A stretch of 64,000 nt of DNA from CAVSRC01 sp963762605 (GCA_963762605.1 CAVXLJ010000025.1:62001-126000); one strand, 5' to 3'; counted from the stretch's first letter, positions 39,213 to 49,976 are shown. Made by a program: numbers and translations. Notes: generated from the letters alone by a model not told the origin.

Positions 39213-39772
39213 GGCTTCCATGGCCTGTCCTTACCCTCAGCCCCATCATCCTCGTCGCCCGCCTCGGCCGGCGGATCGACCACCACCCGTCTGGCCGAGA
39301 GATCGATCTCCGGCACGGCGGCGCGGGTGAACGGGACGAGCAGGGTCGGCCCCTTGGGTGGCGCGATTTCGAGCAGGTCGCCGGCACCATAGTTCGGCAC
39401 CCCGACCACCGTGCCGAGCGGCGCGCCCTCCGGCGTCACCGCGGCAAGCCCGATCAGGTCGGCGTGGTAGAACTCCTCGTCGTCGGGTTCGGGCAGCCGC
39501 TCGCGCGGCACCGAAATGTCGAGCCCGTTCAGCGCTTCCGCCGCATTGCGGTCGTCGATGCCCTCAAAGTGCACCACCAGCATGTCCGGCGAAGCACCGG
39601 CCGGCCGCGCCGTCCGGATCGCGAAGTGGCGGCCGTCGGCGGCCTCGAGCGGGCTGTAGGCGGCAAGGTCCATCGGGCGACCGGTGAAGGATTTCACCCG
39701 CACCTCGCCCTTGATGCCGTGGGCGGCGCCGATGCGGCCGACCACGATGCGCCGGGTTTCGCTCGCCGCCAC
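39209..39772 (-). CDS. rimM: Ribosome maturation factor RimM
   Basis: A 187-residue 16S processing factor that binds ribosomal protein S19. N-terminal VVGRIGAAHGIKGEVRVKSFT is the RimM signature, followed by the PRC-barrel region (EEFYHADLIGLAAVTPEGAPLGTV, LLVPFTRAAVPEID). Start GTG 39772. The C-terminus is acidic and overlaps trmD by four bases. Confidence 0.95.
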   Translation of the reverse strand: MAASETRRIVVGRIGAAHGIKGEVRVKSFTGRPMDLAAYSPLEAADGRHFAIRTARPAGASPDMLVVHFEGIDDRNAAEALNGLDISVPRERLPEPDDEEFYHADLIGLAAVTPEGAPLGTVVGVPNYGAGDLLEIAPPKGPTLLVPFTRAAVPEIDLSARRVVVDPPAEAGDEDDGAEGKDRPWKP

Positions 39773-39813
39773 CGGACACCGCGCCCTTCAGCCGACCACG
39801 AGAACGCGCGCCC

Positions 39814-40182
39814 TCAACCCGCCGCGGCAGGCGCCTCGGCCGCCTTGGCAGCGGCATCGGCCGCAGCGGCAGCGCGCTCCTGCGCCTTCTTGCCGGGCTC
39901 GGCCTTGTGCGGATTGTTGCGCGGAGGCCGCTTGGCCAGACCCGCGTGATCGAGGAAGCGCAGCACCCGGTCGGTCGGTTGCGCGCCGCGCGACAGCCAG
40001 TGCTGGATGCGCTCGACATTCAGCACCGTGCGCTTCTCGTGGTCCTTGGGCAGGATCGGCTCATAGGTGCCGACGATCTCGATGAAGCGGCCGTCGCGCG
40101 GAAAGCGCGAATCGGCAATGACGATGCGATAGAACGGCCGTTTCTTGGCGCCGGCGCGGCTGAGGCGGATCTTCAGGGACAT
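39814..40182 (-). CDS. rpsP: 30S ribosomal protein S16
   Basis: A 122-residue S16. The N-terminal ~80 residues are canonical (MSLKIRLSRAGAKKRPFYRI, RFIEIVGTYEP, RIQHWLSRGAQPTDRV), followed by a lysine/alanine-rich tail usual in alphaproteobacteria. ATG 40182 is chosen by similarity. It leads the rpsP-rimM-trmD group. Confidence 0.97.
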   Translation of the reverse strand: MSLKIRLSRAGAKKRPFYRIVIADSRFPRDGRFIEIVGTYEPILPKDHEKRTVLNVERIQHWLSRGAQPTDRVLRFLDHAGLAKRPPRNNPHKAEPGKKAQERAAAAADAAAKAAEAPAAAG

Positions 40183-40219
40183 TGGTTCACTCACTCCTTG
40201 GGGTGTCGGTTTTCAGCCA

Positions 40220-40510
40220 TCACGAGCGCAGTGCCTCGTGGTGGCGGATCACTTCCGTGACGATGAATGCGTAGAACTTCTCGGCGAAGGCGGGATCGAG
40301 GTCGGCTTCCTCGGCCAGTTTGCGCAGGCGGGCGACCTGGACCTTTTCCCGTTCCGGGTCGGCCGGCGGCAGGTCGTGCGCCGCCTTGTAGACGCCCACC
40401 TGCTTGGTCAGCCTGAAGCGCTCGGCCAAGAGATGCACCAGCGCCGCATCGATATTGTCGATACTGGCGCGCAGCTCGGCGAGACCGGCTATGGCGTCGT
40501 TCCCCGTCAT
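40220..40510 (-). CDS. Chorismate mutase (AroQ class)
   Basis: A 96-residue monofunctional AroQ-type chorismate mutase, converting chorismate to prephenate for Phe/Tyr synthesis. It is all-helical: ELRASIDNIDAALVHLLAERF with the active-site arginine, KQVGVYKA, PEREKVQVARL and the C-terminal helix FIVTEVIRHHE. It lies 7 bases after ffh and upstream of rpsP, the usual order in Hyphomicrobiales. Confidence 0.93.
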   Translation of the reverse strand: MTGNDAIAGLAELRASIDNIDAALVHLLAERFRLTKQVGVYKAAHDLPPADPEREKVQVARLRKLAEEADLDPAFAEKFYAFIVTEVIRHHEALRS

Positions 40511-40517
40511 CTCCCCC

Positions 40518-42043
<1,526 letters not shown>

Positions 42044-42044
<1 letters not shown>

Positions 42045-42184
42045 CAGCGGCGACGGTCAGCCATGGCTTCCGCAAACAGGTGCCGCACGGCTTCGAGCAC
42101 CCATTCCTCACGGCGCGCGGCGCTGCGCTGCTGCGATTCCGTGCGGGGGTTCCGGATCGGCGACCGGCTGTCGTTGTGGTCCAT
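42044..42184 (-). CDS. Small hypothetical protein upstream of ffh (46 residues)
   Basis: A short charged protein (MDHNDSRSPIRNPRTESQQR ... EEWVLEAVRHLFAEAMADRRR) whose TGA overlaps the ffh ATG by one base (TGATG). The C-terminal half would form an amphipathic helix. The stop-start overlap favours a real, translationally coupled gene. I do not recognise it. Confidence 0.5.
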
Positions 42185-42348
42185 TTCTTTCGTCCTTCCA
42201 AGCAGTTACGCGCCCGCGGGCGCACCTGCGCTGGCGGACGCTGGCCTCCGGGATCTGGCCCCGGTCGGCTTTTCTGCACTTCCGGCTCTTTTCAGAGTCG
42301 GCCGCTATCTAGGAGACGCCGGCCGGGAAGTCAATCAAACCGCGGCCA

Positions 42349-43341
42349 TCATGCCGTGGGCCTGACCGGTCCGGACCCGGCGCCGGTAGCCGCAATGGCC
42401 GCGGCAATGGCGCCGATATCGGCGTCGCTCAGCCGCAGCCAGGCCGCATCAATCCAGCCGTCGACCTGTTCGGGGCTGCGCGCCCCGACGATCGCCGCGC
42501 TCACCCCCGGCCAGGCCAGCGTCCAGGCGACGGCGACCGCCGCCACGCTCGTCCCGTGCGCTTCGGCGATCGGCACCATCGCTTCGCCAAGCTTCAGGTT
42601 GCGGTCGAGGTTTTCGCCGCCGAACTCCGGGTTCCGCGAGCGCCAGTCGTTCTCCGGCAGGGCCCGTGCGCGTTCGCGGGAGAAGCCCCCGGTCAGCAGG
42701 CCCGATTGCATCGGGCTGTAGACGATAACGCCGGTCTCATGCGCCGCGCACCACGGCAGTTCGGCCGCCGCGATATCCCGCTTGATCGCCGAGAAGGGCG
42801 GCTGCAGCGTGTCGACATGGCCGAGCCTCTCGGCCGCCGTCAGCTGGCCGACATGATGGTTGGAAAGCCCGACGGCGCGCAGCTTGCCCTCGTTCTTGAG
42901 GTCGAGAAGCGTCTGCCAGTAGTCCTCGATCCGGCTGCCGTCCTCGGCCGGCCAATGCATCTGCATGAGGTCGATGCGCTCGACCCCGAGGCGCTTGAGC
43001 GACAGGTCGATCTCGCGGCGCAGGCTGTCGGCTTGGCCGACCCTGTGCGGCCGCACGTCCGGGCTTTCGGAATCGCGGACGAGCCCGCACTTGGTGAAGA
43101 CGTAGGGCCGCTCGCTCGCGGGCATCTCCTTGAGCGCCCGCCGGACCACCTCTTCCGAGTGGCCGAAGCCGTAGATAGCGGCCGTATCGATCCAGTTGAC
43201 ACCGTGCGCTACCGCGTGGCGGATCGCGCGCACCGAGTCATCGTCGTCCTGCGCCCCCCAGCCAAACAGCCAGTCGCCGCCGATCGCCCACGCCCCGAAG
43301 CCGACCCGCGTGATCTCCATGTCGGTCCGGCCGAGCCGCAC
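42349..43341 (-). CDS. Aldo/keto reductase
   Basis: A 330-residue (beta/alpha)8 NADPH-dependent oxidoreductase. Family motifs: GFGAWAIGG, WIDTAAIYGFGHSEEVV with catalytic Asp and Tyr, FTKCGL with Lys, DLMQMHWP with His, AVGLSNHHV, and IVGARSPEQVD near the cofactor site. GTG 43341 is preferred as start because an AAAGGGAGGT ribosome-binding site lies 9 bases upstream. The substrate is unknown. Confidence 0.9.
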   Translation of the reverse strand: MRLGRTDMEITRVGFGAWAIGGDWLFGWGAQDDDDSVRAIRHAVAHGVNWIDTAAIYGFGHSEEVVRRALKEMPASERPYVFTKCGLVRDSESPDVRPHRVGQADSLRREIDLSLKRLGVERIDLMQMHWPAEDGSRIEDYWQTLLDLKNEGKLRAVGLSNHHVGQLTAAERLGHVDTLQPPFSAIKRDIAAAELPWCAAHETGVIVYSPMQSGLLTGGFSRERARALPENDWRSRNPEFGGENLDRNLKLGEAMVPIAEAHGTSVAAVAVAWTLAWPGVSAAIVGARSPEQVDGWIDAAWLRLSDADIGAIAAAIAATGAGSGPVRPTA

Positions 43342-43469
43342 GCGGGGCAGACCTCCCTTTGCGTCCTGAAGCAAGCTCAAATCTGTCTCCTGTCCGCGCC
43401 CCTGGCCGCGTTGGACATAAGCCAAGGCCGCCCGTCAGTTCAATGGCGCTGTCGGACGGGAGCCGCCGG

Positions 43470-44207
43470 TCAGTTGCGGGCGTCCTGGGCAAAGACCAGC
43501 ACCGGCTTCTCCCGATAGAGCGCCGGGAAGGTTGCCTTCAGTGCCGCGATCTTGGGCACGTCATAGAACATGATGTAACCCGGATTGATGTCGATCGTGG
43601 TGGCGGCGTCCTGGTGATAGTCCTCGGCCTGGAAGAAGTTGGTATAGGGCGTTACCTCGGTAACGATCGTCTCGGGAAACAACTGGGCGGCGTCGAGCTG
43701 GGCGATATAGGCCTTGGCGACCTTGGCCTGTTCGTCGCTCGTGGTGAACAGCGCCGAGCGGTAGCTCGGCCCCATGTCCGGCCCCTGATAGTCGAGCTCG
43801 GTCGGGTCGTGCGCCACAGAGAAGAAGATCTGCAGGAGCTTGCCGTAGGTGACCTGGGACGGGTCGAAGGTCACCTTGACCGATTCCGCGTGCCCCGTCG
43901 TCTCGGTGCCGACCTGTTGGTAGGTCGGATGGTCGACGGTGCCACCGGCATAGCCGGCAATGGCGCTTGTCACCCCCTCGACGTGCTGGAACACGCCCTG
44001 GATGCCCCAGAAACAGCCGCCAGCGAAGATCGCCGTCTCGCTTCCCGCGGTTGCCGGTTCATCGACCGCCGGCGGCGGAATCGCCACCACCGGGCCGATC
44101 TTCTCGGCATTGGCTTCACTGCCGCCCATCAACGCGCCGAACGCGACCAGCGCGAAGGCACCGGCGGCGATCAACGCCGAGGCATTCCGGATCCGGCTCA
44201 AGTCCAT
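43470..44207 (-). CDS. msrA: Exported peptide-methionine (S)-S-oxide reductase
   Basis: A 245-residue MsrA with an N-terminal hydrophobic segment (residues ~12-32), so it is probably exported or membrane-anchored. The catalytic Cys65 is in GGCFWGIQGVF, followed by GYAGGTVDHPTYQQV and the MsrA-specific DPTELDYQGPDMGPSYRSALF. ATG 44207 follows GGAGGT. The neighbouring msrB is also exported, so the two should repair both sulfoxide stereoisomers in the periplasm. Confidence 0.92.
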   Translation of the reverse strand: MDLSRIRNASALIAAGAFALVAFGALMGGSEANAEKIGPVVAIPPPAVDEPATAGSETAIFAGGCFWGIQGVFQHVEGVTSAIAGYAGGTVDHPTYQQVGTETTGHAESVKVTFDPSQVTYGKLLQIFFSVAHDPTELDYQGPDMGPSYRSALFTTSDEQAKVAKAYIAQLDAAQLFPETIVTEVTPYTNFFQAEDYHQDAATTIDINPGYIMFYDVPKIAALKATFPALYREKPVLVFAQDARN

Positions 44208-44250
44208 GAAGACCTCCATCGGAAGAGAGTGAACGCGATTGCCGCCCGCC

Positions 44251-44844
44251 TCATGCGGTGGCGCGCGGCACGAATTTCAGCGCGACCGAGTTCATGCAGT
44301 AGCGCAGCCCGGTCGGCTGCGGCCCGTCGTCGAAGACGTGGCCGAGATGCGCTTCGCAGCGCGCACAGGAAACCGCTGTGCGCACCATGCCGAAGGTGTG
44401 GTCCTCGGTCTCGACCACGTTCTCGCGCGCGATCGGCTGCCAGAAGCTCGGCCAGCCGGTGCCCGAATCGAACTTGGTGGCGGAATCGTAGAGCGCCGTA
44501 TCGCAGCAGATACAACGATAGAGGCCGCTGGCGTGGTTGTTGACATATTCGCCGCTGCCGGCCATCTCCGTGCCCGCCTGCCGGGTAACCCGGAAGGCGA
44601 GGTCGGAGAGCTGGGCGCGCCACTCCGCCTCGTTCTTCACCACCTTCGCCACCGTCTCCTTGCCCAGGTTGGCGCCGGTGTCGGCGAAGCGCACGATCGT
44701 TACCATGCCCGGTTTCGTCACGATCGTGCTCGCCCCGGCCTGGCTAACCCAGCGCAGCGCGCCGCCTGCGCCGACCACACCGGCAAGCGCTGCGGCCGAA
44801 AGCAGAAAGCGCCGGCGGGTCGCCTCGAGAGGTCTGTCGCGCAT
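44251..44844 (-). CDS. msrB: Exported peptide-methionine (R)-S-oxide reductase
   Basis: A 197-residue MsrB with a twin-arginine-like signal (TRRRFLLSAAALAGVVGAGG). The zinc site is two CxxC pairs (YRCICCDTAL and VSCARCEAHLGH), and the catalytic cysteine is in LRYCMNSVALKF. The GTGWPSFW motif is present. It lies 43 bases upstream of msrA in the same direction, likely one transcript. Confidence 0.92.
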   Translation of the reverse strand: MRDRPLEATRRRFLLSAAALAGVVGAGGALRWVSQAGASTIVTKPGMVTIVRFADTGANLGKETVAKVVKNEAEWRAQLSDLAFRVTRQAGTEMAGSGEYVNNHASGLYRCICCDTALYDSATKFDSGTGWPSFWQPIARENVVETEDHTFGMVRTAVSCARCEAHLGHVFDDGPQPTGLRYCMNSVALKFVPRATA

Positions 44845-44956
44845 GGCTTGCTCTCCATCGGCCTGTCGGTCTCCTCTGATGGCCGGACTATACGGGCAGC
44901 CGGACGACACGCCCCACTCAATTCGTCTTGAAGACCCCGTGACGCCCGACCGCCGC

Positions 44957-46402
44957 TCAGGCAAGCGAGAAAGCGACAATCGCGGCGGCGAGCGCCGCAC
45001 CGATGGCCGTGAAGCCCGCCAGCAGCCGGCGGTCCTTGGCCGAGCGTGCGGCGTCGGCATAGTCGAAGCGCTCGTAGCGGATGGCGGCAAGCGGCACATG
45101 CGCCGCACGCAAGAGATCGCAGGCGGCGCACATCATGGCGCCCGGTCCACACAGCATCGCCTTGACGCGTCGCCGGTCGAGACCGTCGAGCGCTTCCTCG
45201 ACCGTCGCCGGGGTCACGCGCCCATGCCCGTACTGCCAGTCGGGTCCGGCCTCTTCGGCCAGGAAGATCGCCTTGAGGTCGAGCCCGCCGCCTTCCAGCA
45301 CGATCCGCTGCGGCGCGATCATCGTCTGCGGTCGCATCCCGGCATAGATCAGCCGCACCGGCCGCCGGGCGCCGCGCGCGGCAAGCTCGCGCAGGATCGC
45401 CAGGATCGGCGCGATGCCGACGCCGCCGGCAATCAGCACGAACGGATCGCTTGAATCGTCGGGGAGAACGAAGCTGTCATGCGGCGCGTCGATGCCGACC
45501 TTCGTGCCCACCGCAATCGCTCCGATGCCACCGGTGAAATCACCCGACTCCTTGATGATGAACGACAGGTCATTGCCGGCCGACGGCGCCGAGGCGATCG
45601 AGAAGGGATGGTCGAACAGCGGGAATCGCCGGCCACCGAAGGCGATCCAGGCGAACTGCCCGGCGCGATAGGCAAGTCCCTTGCCGGCGTCGTGGCTGAG
45701 CGTCACCTCCCACAGGCCATCGGCGAGCTTGCGGTTGCCGGCCACCCGCCATTTGGTGGCAGCCATCCGCAGGGCCCGGTCGCCATAGACCGTGAGTGCG
45801 CTCGCCAGCACCACGATGGCCAGCATCGGCCACAGCGCATCCAGCGGAAAGACGCGCGCATAGTGACCGGCACGCAGGACATGCAGCACCAGGAACACCA
45901 CCGCGGTGAGCGCCAGCAGGCCGTGGCTCGCCCGCCACGCGCCATAGCGCGCCAGCTTCTCGCGAGTGAGCGCCATCGCCACCAGCAGGATGATCGCCAC
46001 GCCCGAGATCGTTCCGGTCAGGAAGCGCCGGTCGAAAAACAGATGGACCAGCCAATCGAGGGTGCGCGACGGATCGGCCAGGACGTTCGGCACGATGAAG
46101 GTCAGCGGATGAATGATGACCATCGCCACCAGCACCTTCGCCGACCATTTGTGGAAGGCCATGGTGACGTCGATGCCGATGCGCCCCGACAGCCACTCGA
46201 AGCGACCCGAGGTGACGAATTGCAGCACCAGCGCGACGCCGGCCACCATGCCGGTCGCCGCCGATGCCTCGCGCCAGGCCAGCCGATGCGACCATCCGGT
46301 GAAGTAGGCCAGCGCCAGTGGCGCGATCAGCGCCGCCACATAGGCAAGCGCCAGCCAGGGTCCCGAAAGGCCGCGCAGGCGTGGCGAAGCGTGGGTGTTC
46401 AT
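44957..46402 (-). CDS. Ferric-reductase-like membrane flavoprotein (FRD + FAD/NAD-binding)
   Basis: A 481-residue protein with N-terminal transmembrane helices (residues ~10-210) containing paired histidines typical of the ferric reductase-like domain (MAFHKWSAKVLVAMVIIHPLTF, ASHGLLALTAVVFLVLHVL), then a ferredoxin-reductase-type module: FAD site HPFSIASAP, NAD site LIAGGVGIAPILAIL and MLCGPGAMM. A last hydrophobic helix ends the protein. It moves electrons from NAD(P)H via FAD and haem across the membrane. It is downstream of, and may be linked to, the msrB/msrA pair on the same strand. Confidence 0.85.
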   Translation of the reverse strand: MNTHASPRLRGLSGPWLALAYVAALIAPLALAYFTGWSHRLAWREASAATGMVAGVALVLQFVTSGRFEWLSGRIGIDVTMAFHKWSAKVLVAMVIIHPLTFIVPNVLADPSRTLDWLVHLFFDRRFLTGTISGVAIILLVAMALTREKLARYGAWRASHGLLALTAVVFLVLHVLRAGHYARVFPLDALWPMLAIVVLASALTVYGDRALRMAATKWRVAGNRKLADGLWEVTLSHDAGKGLAYRAGQFAWIAFGGRRFPLFDHPFSIASAPSAGNDLSFIIKESGDFTGGIGAIAVGTKVGIDAPHDSFVLPDDSSDPFVLIAGGVGIAPILAILRELAARGARRPVRLIYAGMRPQTMIAPQRIVLEGGGLDLKAIFLAEEAGPDWQYGHGRVTPATVEEALDGLDRRRVKAMLCGPGAMMCAACDLLRAAHVPLAAIRYERFDYADAARSAKDRRLLAGFTAIGAALAAAIVAFSLA

Positions 46403-46802
46403 GGTCGCGAACCTGATCCGGCGGAGCGGGCCATCCCGATCGTCTGAATCGTTCACGGCCCGGCCAAACCGGCCCGACGGTGCGGCGCGACGGTGGATTG
46501 CCGCACCCGTCAAGAGACAGGACCAGTCGCAATGGCCGGAGAGTCCGCAGAAAGCGCAGCCCAATAATAAAGGCCGGCGCAAAAAAGCACCGGCCTTGGA
46601 CGGAGGCCCCGTCAAAACTTCATAAGAGTTAACGTTTAGTTAAAGCACGTTAACCATATTGCCCGCCATTGCTAGAAGTACGTGGTGACAGGGGCGCGAC
46701 AGTCCCGTGACGGGCCCGCATCGCGTCTGGCAATTTGCCGCCGGTTCCGCCATATAGAGGCGGAAAACCAGTGGATTTCTCTAGCTTCCGGACAACGCTG
46801 CC
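46403..46802. other. Intergenic region with stem-loop and TTAA-boxes upstream of dapF
   Basis: This 400-base stretch has no gene. It holds a stem-loop at 46570-46597 (AAGGCCGG/CCGGCCTT), which on the minus strand is followed by a TTTATTATT run, and the candidate CtrA site at 46629-46654. Confidence 0.5.
46629..46654 (+). promoter_or_regulatory. Candidate CtrA-binding site
   Basis: TTAACGTTTAGTTAA at 46629-46643 fits the alphaproteobacterial CtrA consensus TTAA-N7-TTAA exactly, and a further TTAAC follows at 46650-46654 after 6 bases. It lies about 150 bases upstream of dapF and could time the dapF-mtaB-ftsY group with the cell cycle. Binding is inferred from the motif alone. Confidence 0.5.
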
Positions 46803-47684
46803 ATGACGGCAAGGGCGATCCCCTTCCGCAAGATGAACGGCCTCGGTAACGAGTTCATCGTCTTCGATGGCCGCCGCGACCCCGTGCGCCTGGACGCGGA
46901 CGCGATTCGCGCGCTCGGTGCCGCGGACGCCCTCAATTTCGACCAGATGATTACCATCGAGGCGGCGAAAAACGCCGGCGACGTCTTCATGCGCATCCAC
47001 AACCGCGACGGCGGCGAGGTCGATGCCTGCGGCAACGCCACGCGCTGCGTCGGCTGGCTGATCATGGGCGAGACCGGCCGCGCCAACGCCGCCATCGAGA
47101 CCAATGCCGGCCTGCTGCGCGCCTTTGACAGCGGCCAGCCGGAACTGATCACCGTCGACATGGGCCCGCCGCGCTTCCGCTGGGACGAGATCCCGCTGGC
47201 CGAGGAATTCCGCGATACCCGCGCCATCGAGCTGCAGATCGGGCCGATCGACGATCCGATCCTGCATTCGCCGGCGGTGGTCAACATGGGCAATCCGCAC
47301 GCCATCTTCTGGGTGGACGACGTCGACGCCTACGATCTCGAGCGCTTCGGCCCGCTGCTCGAGAACCACCCGATCTTCCCTGAGCGGGCCAACATCTCGC
47401 TCGCCCATGTCGTCTCGCCGACGGCGATCACGGTGAAGACCTGGGAGCGCGGCGCCGGCCTCACCCGCGCCTGCGGCACCGCCGCCTGCGCCGCTGCCGT
47501 CGCCGCCGCTCGCAAGAAGCTGACCGAACGCCGGGTGACGGTGACGCTCCCCGGCGGACCGCTCGCGATCGACTGGCGCGACGACGGCCATGTCTGGATG
47601 ACCGGCCCGGTGGAGACCGAGTTCGAGGGCCAGATCGACCCCGAGACGCTGGCTTGGGCTGTCGCCGCCCAGGGTGCCGCGTGA
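46803..47684 (+). CDS. dapF: Diaminopimelate epimerase
   Basis: A 293-residue enzyme that makes meso-diaminopimelate for lysine and peptidoglycan. The two catalytic cysteines are Cys76 (DACGNATRC) and Cys224 (RACGTAAC). It begins PFRKMNGLGNEFIVFD as usual. Its TGA overlaps the ATG of mtaB (TGATG). Confidence 0.97.
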   Translation: MTARAIPFRKMNGLGNEFIVFDGRRDPVRLDADAIRALGAADALNFDQMITIEAAKNAGDVFMRIHNRDGGEVDACGNATRCVGWLIMGETGRANAAIETNAGLLRAFDSGQPELITVDMGPPRFRWDEIPLAEEFRDTRAIELQIGPIDDPILHSPAVVNMGNPHAIFWVDDVDAYDLERFGPLLENHPIFPERANISLAHVVSPTAITVKTWERGAGLTRACGTAACAAAVAAARKKLTERRVTVTLPGGPLAIDWRDDGHVWMTGPVETEFEGQIDPETLAWAVAAQGAA

Positions 47685-48958
47685 TGGTTCGGCGAACCGC
47701 TGCCACGCCCCGCACCATCACCTTCGGCTGTCGGCTGAATACGCTGGAATTGGAGGTCATGCGCCGTCGCGCCGAAGAAGCCGGCGTGGGCGACGCCACG
47801 CTGGTCAACACCTGCGCAGTGACAGCCGAGGCCGTGCGTCAGGCGCGTCAGGCGATCCGCAAGGCCCGCCGCGACGATCCCACCGCCCGCATCGTGGTTG
47901 CCGGCTGCGCCGTCCAGATCGATCCGCAAGCTTTCGCCGCCATGCCGGAGGTCGATCTGGTGCTCGGAAATGCCGAGAAGCTGGAGGCCAAGAGTTACGA
48001 CTTCGGCGTCAGCGATTCACCGCGTGTCCGCGTCAACGACATCATGTCGGTGACGGAGACCGCCGGCCATCTGGTCGACGGGCTCGACGGCCGCGCCCGC
48101 GCCTTCGTCGAGGTGCAGAACGGCTGCGACCACCGCTGCACCTTCTGCATCATCCCCTATGGCCGCGGCAATTCGCGCTCGGTGCCGGCCGGCGCCGTGG
48201 TCGATCAGGTGCGAAAACTGGCGGAAAACGGCTATTCCGAGGTGGTGCTGACCGGCGTCGACATCACCTCCTGGGGCGCCGATCTGCCCGGCAGCCCGAA
48301 GCTCGGCAAGCTTGTCCGCGCCATCCTCCGCCATGTACCGGAACTCAAGCGGCTGCGCCTTTCCTCCATAGATTCCATAGAGATAGACGCAGAGCTGATG
48401 CGTGCCATCGCCGAGGAGGAGCGGCTGATGCCGCATCTCCACCTCTCGCTGCAGCACGGCGACGACATGATCCTCAAGCGCATGAAGCGCCGACATCTGC
48501 GCGCCGACGCCGTCCGCTTCGTCGCCGATGTCCGCCGACATCGCCCCGACATCGTCCTCGGCGCCGACCTGATCGCCGGCTTCCCGACGGAGAGCGCGGC
48601 GATGTTCGAGGCGAGCCTGTCGATCGTCGACGATTGCGGCCTCACCCATCTCCACGTCTTCCCCTTCTCGCCCCGTCCCGGCACGCCGGCCGCGCGCATG
48701 CCCCAGCTCGACCGCGCGCTCATCAAGGAGCGCGCCCAGCGCCTGCGCGAGAAGGGCGCGGCGGCGCTTGGCCGTCATCTCGCCGCCGAACAGGGCGCCA
48801 CACGGCGCGTCCTCATCGAGCGCGGCGGCCGCGGCCGCACCGAGCACTTCACCGAGACGGCCATCGATGCCGGCGCGCCCGGTGCGATCGTCGCCGCGAA
48901 GATCACCGGCCGCTCGGACCACGCGCTGGTCGCCACCGCGCTTTCCGAGGCAGCCTGA
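47684..48958 (+). CDS. mtaB: tRNA (t6A37-C2) methylthiotransferase MtaB
   Basis: A 424-residue radical-SAM methylthiotransferase. The N-terminal cluster cysteines are in TFGCRLN, VNTCAVT and VAGCAVQ; the radical-SAM cluster is GCDHRCTFCIIPYGRGNSRS. DLIAGFPTES, FPFSPRPGTPA and a C-terminal TRAM-like part follow. It converts t6A37 to ms2t6A37 in tRNAs. It overlaps dapF and ftsY by TGATG at both ends, so the three genes are translationally coupled. Confidence 0.95.
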   Translation: MVRRTAATPRTITFGCRLNTLELEVMRRRAEEAGVGDATLVNTCAVTAEAVRQARQAIRKARRDDPTARIVVAGCAVQIDPQAFAAMPEVDLVLGNAEKLEAKSYDFGVSDSPRVRVNDIMSVTETAGHLVDGLDGRARAFVEVQNGCDHRCTFCIIPYGRGNSRSVPAGAVVDQVRKLAENGYSEVVLTGVDITSWGADLPGSPKLGKLVRAILRHVPELKRLRLSSIDSIEIDAELMRAIAEEERLMPHLHLSLQHGDDMILKRMKRRHLRADAVRFVADVRRHRPDIVLGADLIAGFPTESAAMFEASLSIVDDCGLTHLHVFPFSPRPGTPAARMPQLDRALIKERAQRLREKGAAALGRHLAAEQGATRRVLIERGGRGRTEHFTETAIDAGAPGAIVAAKITGRSDHALVATALSEAA

Positions 48959-49965
48959 TGGCGGAAGGCAAGGGGCTCTTCGGCCGCTTCCGCAGCGGCA
49001 AGCCGCCGGCGGCCGAGGCTACGCCAGCCGACACGCCGGCGCCCGAACCGCGCCAGACCTGGTTCCAGAAGCTGAAGAGCGGCCTCTCCCGCTCCTCCGG
49101 CGCGCTCACCGGGCAGATCGCCGCGGTCTTCACCAAGCGCAAACTCGACGCAGAGGCGCTGGAAGACCTTCAGGACACGCTGATCCGCGCCGATCTCGGC
49201 GCCGACACGGCGGCCAGGATCACCGATGCCTTGCGTGCCGGCCGTTTCGACAAGGAGATCAACGACGCGGAGATAAAGGCGGTTCTCGCCGAGGAGATCA
49301 CCAGGACATTGGCACCGGTCGCCAAGCCGCTTGCCATTGATCCGGCGCTCAAGCCCCATGTGGTGCTGGTCGTCGGCGTCAACGGCACCGGCAAGACCAC
49401 CACCATCGGCAAACTCGCCGCCAAGCTCCGCGCCGAGGGCAAGTCCGTCGTGCTCGCCGCCGGCGACACCTTCCGCGCCGCGGCCATCGAACAGCTCAAG
49501 ATCTGGGGCGAGCGCACCGGCGCCACGGTCGTCGCCGGCGCGCAAGGGGCGGACGCCGCCGGCCTTGCCTATGACGCGCTGGAAACGGCGCGCGACGAAA
49601 ACGCCGACGTGCTCTTGATCGACACCGCCGGGCGCCTGCAGAACAAGGATGCGCTGATGGCCGAACTGGAGAAGGTCATCCGCGTCATCCGCAAGGTCGA
49701 TCCGTCGGCGCCCCATTCGGTGCTGCTGACGCTTGACGCCACCACCGGCCAGAACGCCGTCAGCCAGGTCGACATCTTCTCCAAGCGCGCCGGCGTCACC
49801 GGTCTGGTGATGACCAAGCTTGACGGCACCGCCCGCGGCGGCATCCTCGTTGCCATCGCCGCGAAATTTGGCCTGCCGGTGCATTTCATCGGGGTCGGCG
49901 AGGGCGTCGACGATCTCGAACCCTTCGCGGCGGAGGATTTCGCCCGCGCGCTGGCTGGCCTCTAG
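48958..49965 (+). CDS. ftsY: Signal recognition particle receptor FtsY
   Basis: A 335-residue SRP receptor. After a short proline/alanine-rich A region, the N domain (LDAEALEDLQDTLIRADLG) and G domain follow: GVNGTGKTTTIGKLA, AAGDTFRAAAIEQL, DTAGRLQNKDALM, TKLDGTARGGILV and a GVGEGVDDLEPF end. It partners Ffh. ATG 48958 overlaps the mtaB stop. The A region is short, as in many alphaproteobacteria. Confidence 0.97.
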   Translation: MAEGKGLFGRFRSGKPPAAEATPADTPAPEPRQTWFQKLKSGLSRSSGALTGQIAAVFTKRKLDAEALEDLQDTLIRADLGADTAARITDALRAGRFDKEINDAEIKAVLAEEITRTLAPVAKPLAIDPALKPHVVLVVGVNGTGKTTTIGKLAAKLRAEGKSVVLAAGDTFRAAAIEQLKIWGERTGATVVAGAQGADAAGLAYDALETARDENADVLLIDTAGRLQNKDALMAELEKVIRVIRKVDPSAPHSVLLTLDATTGQNAVSQVDIFSKRAGVTGLVMTKLDGTARGGILVAIAAKFGLPVHFIGVGEGVDDLEPFAAEDFARALAGL

Positions 49966-49976
49966 AGGAGGATACG

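Noticed and set aside
46570..46597. Stem-loop as terminator of a plus-strand gene
   Set aside because: No plus-strand gene ends nearby and the T-rich tail is on the minus strand, where no gene ends either; it is noted only as structure in the intergenic region.
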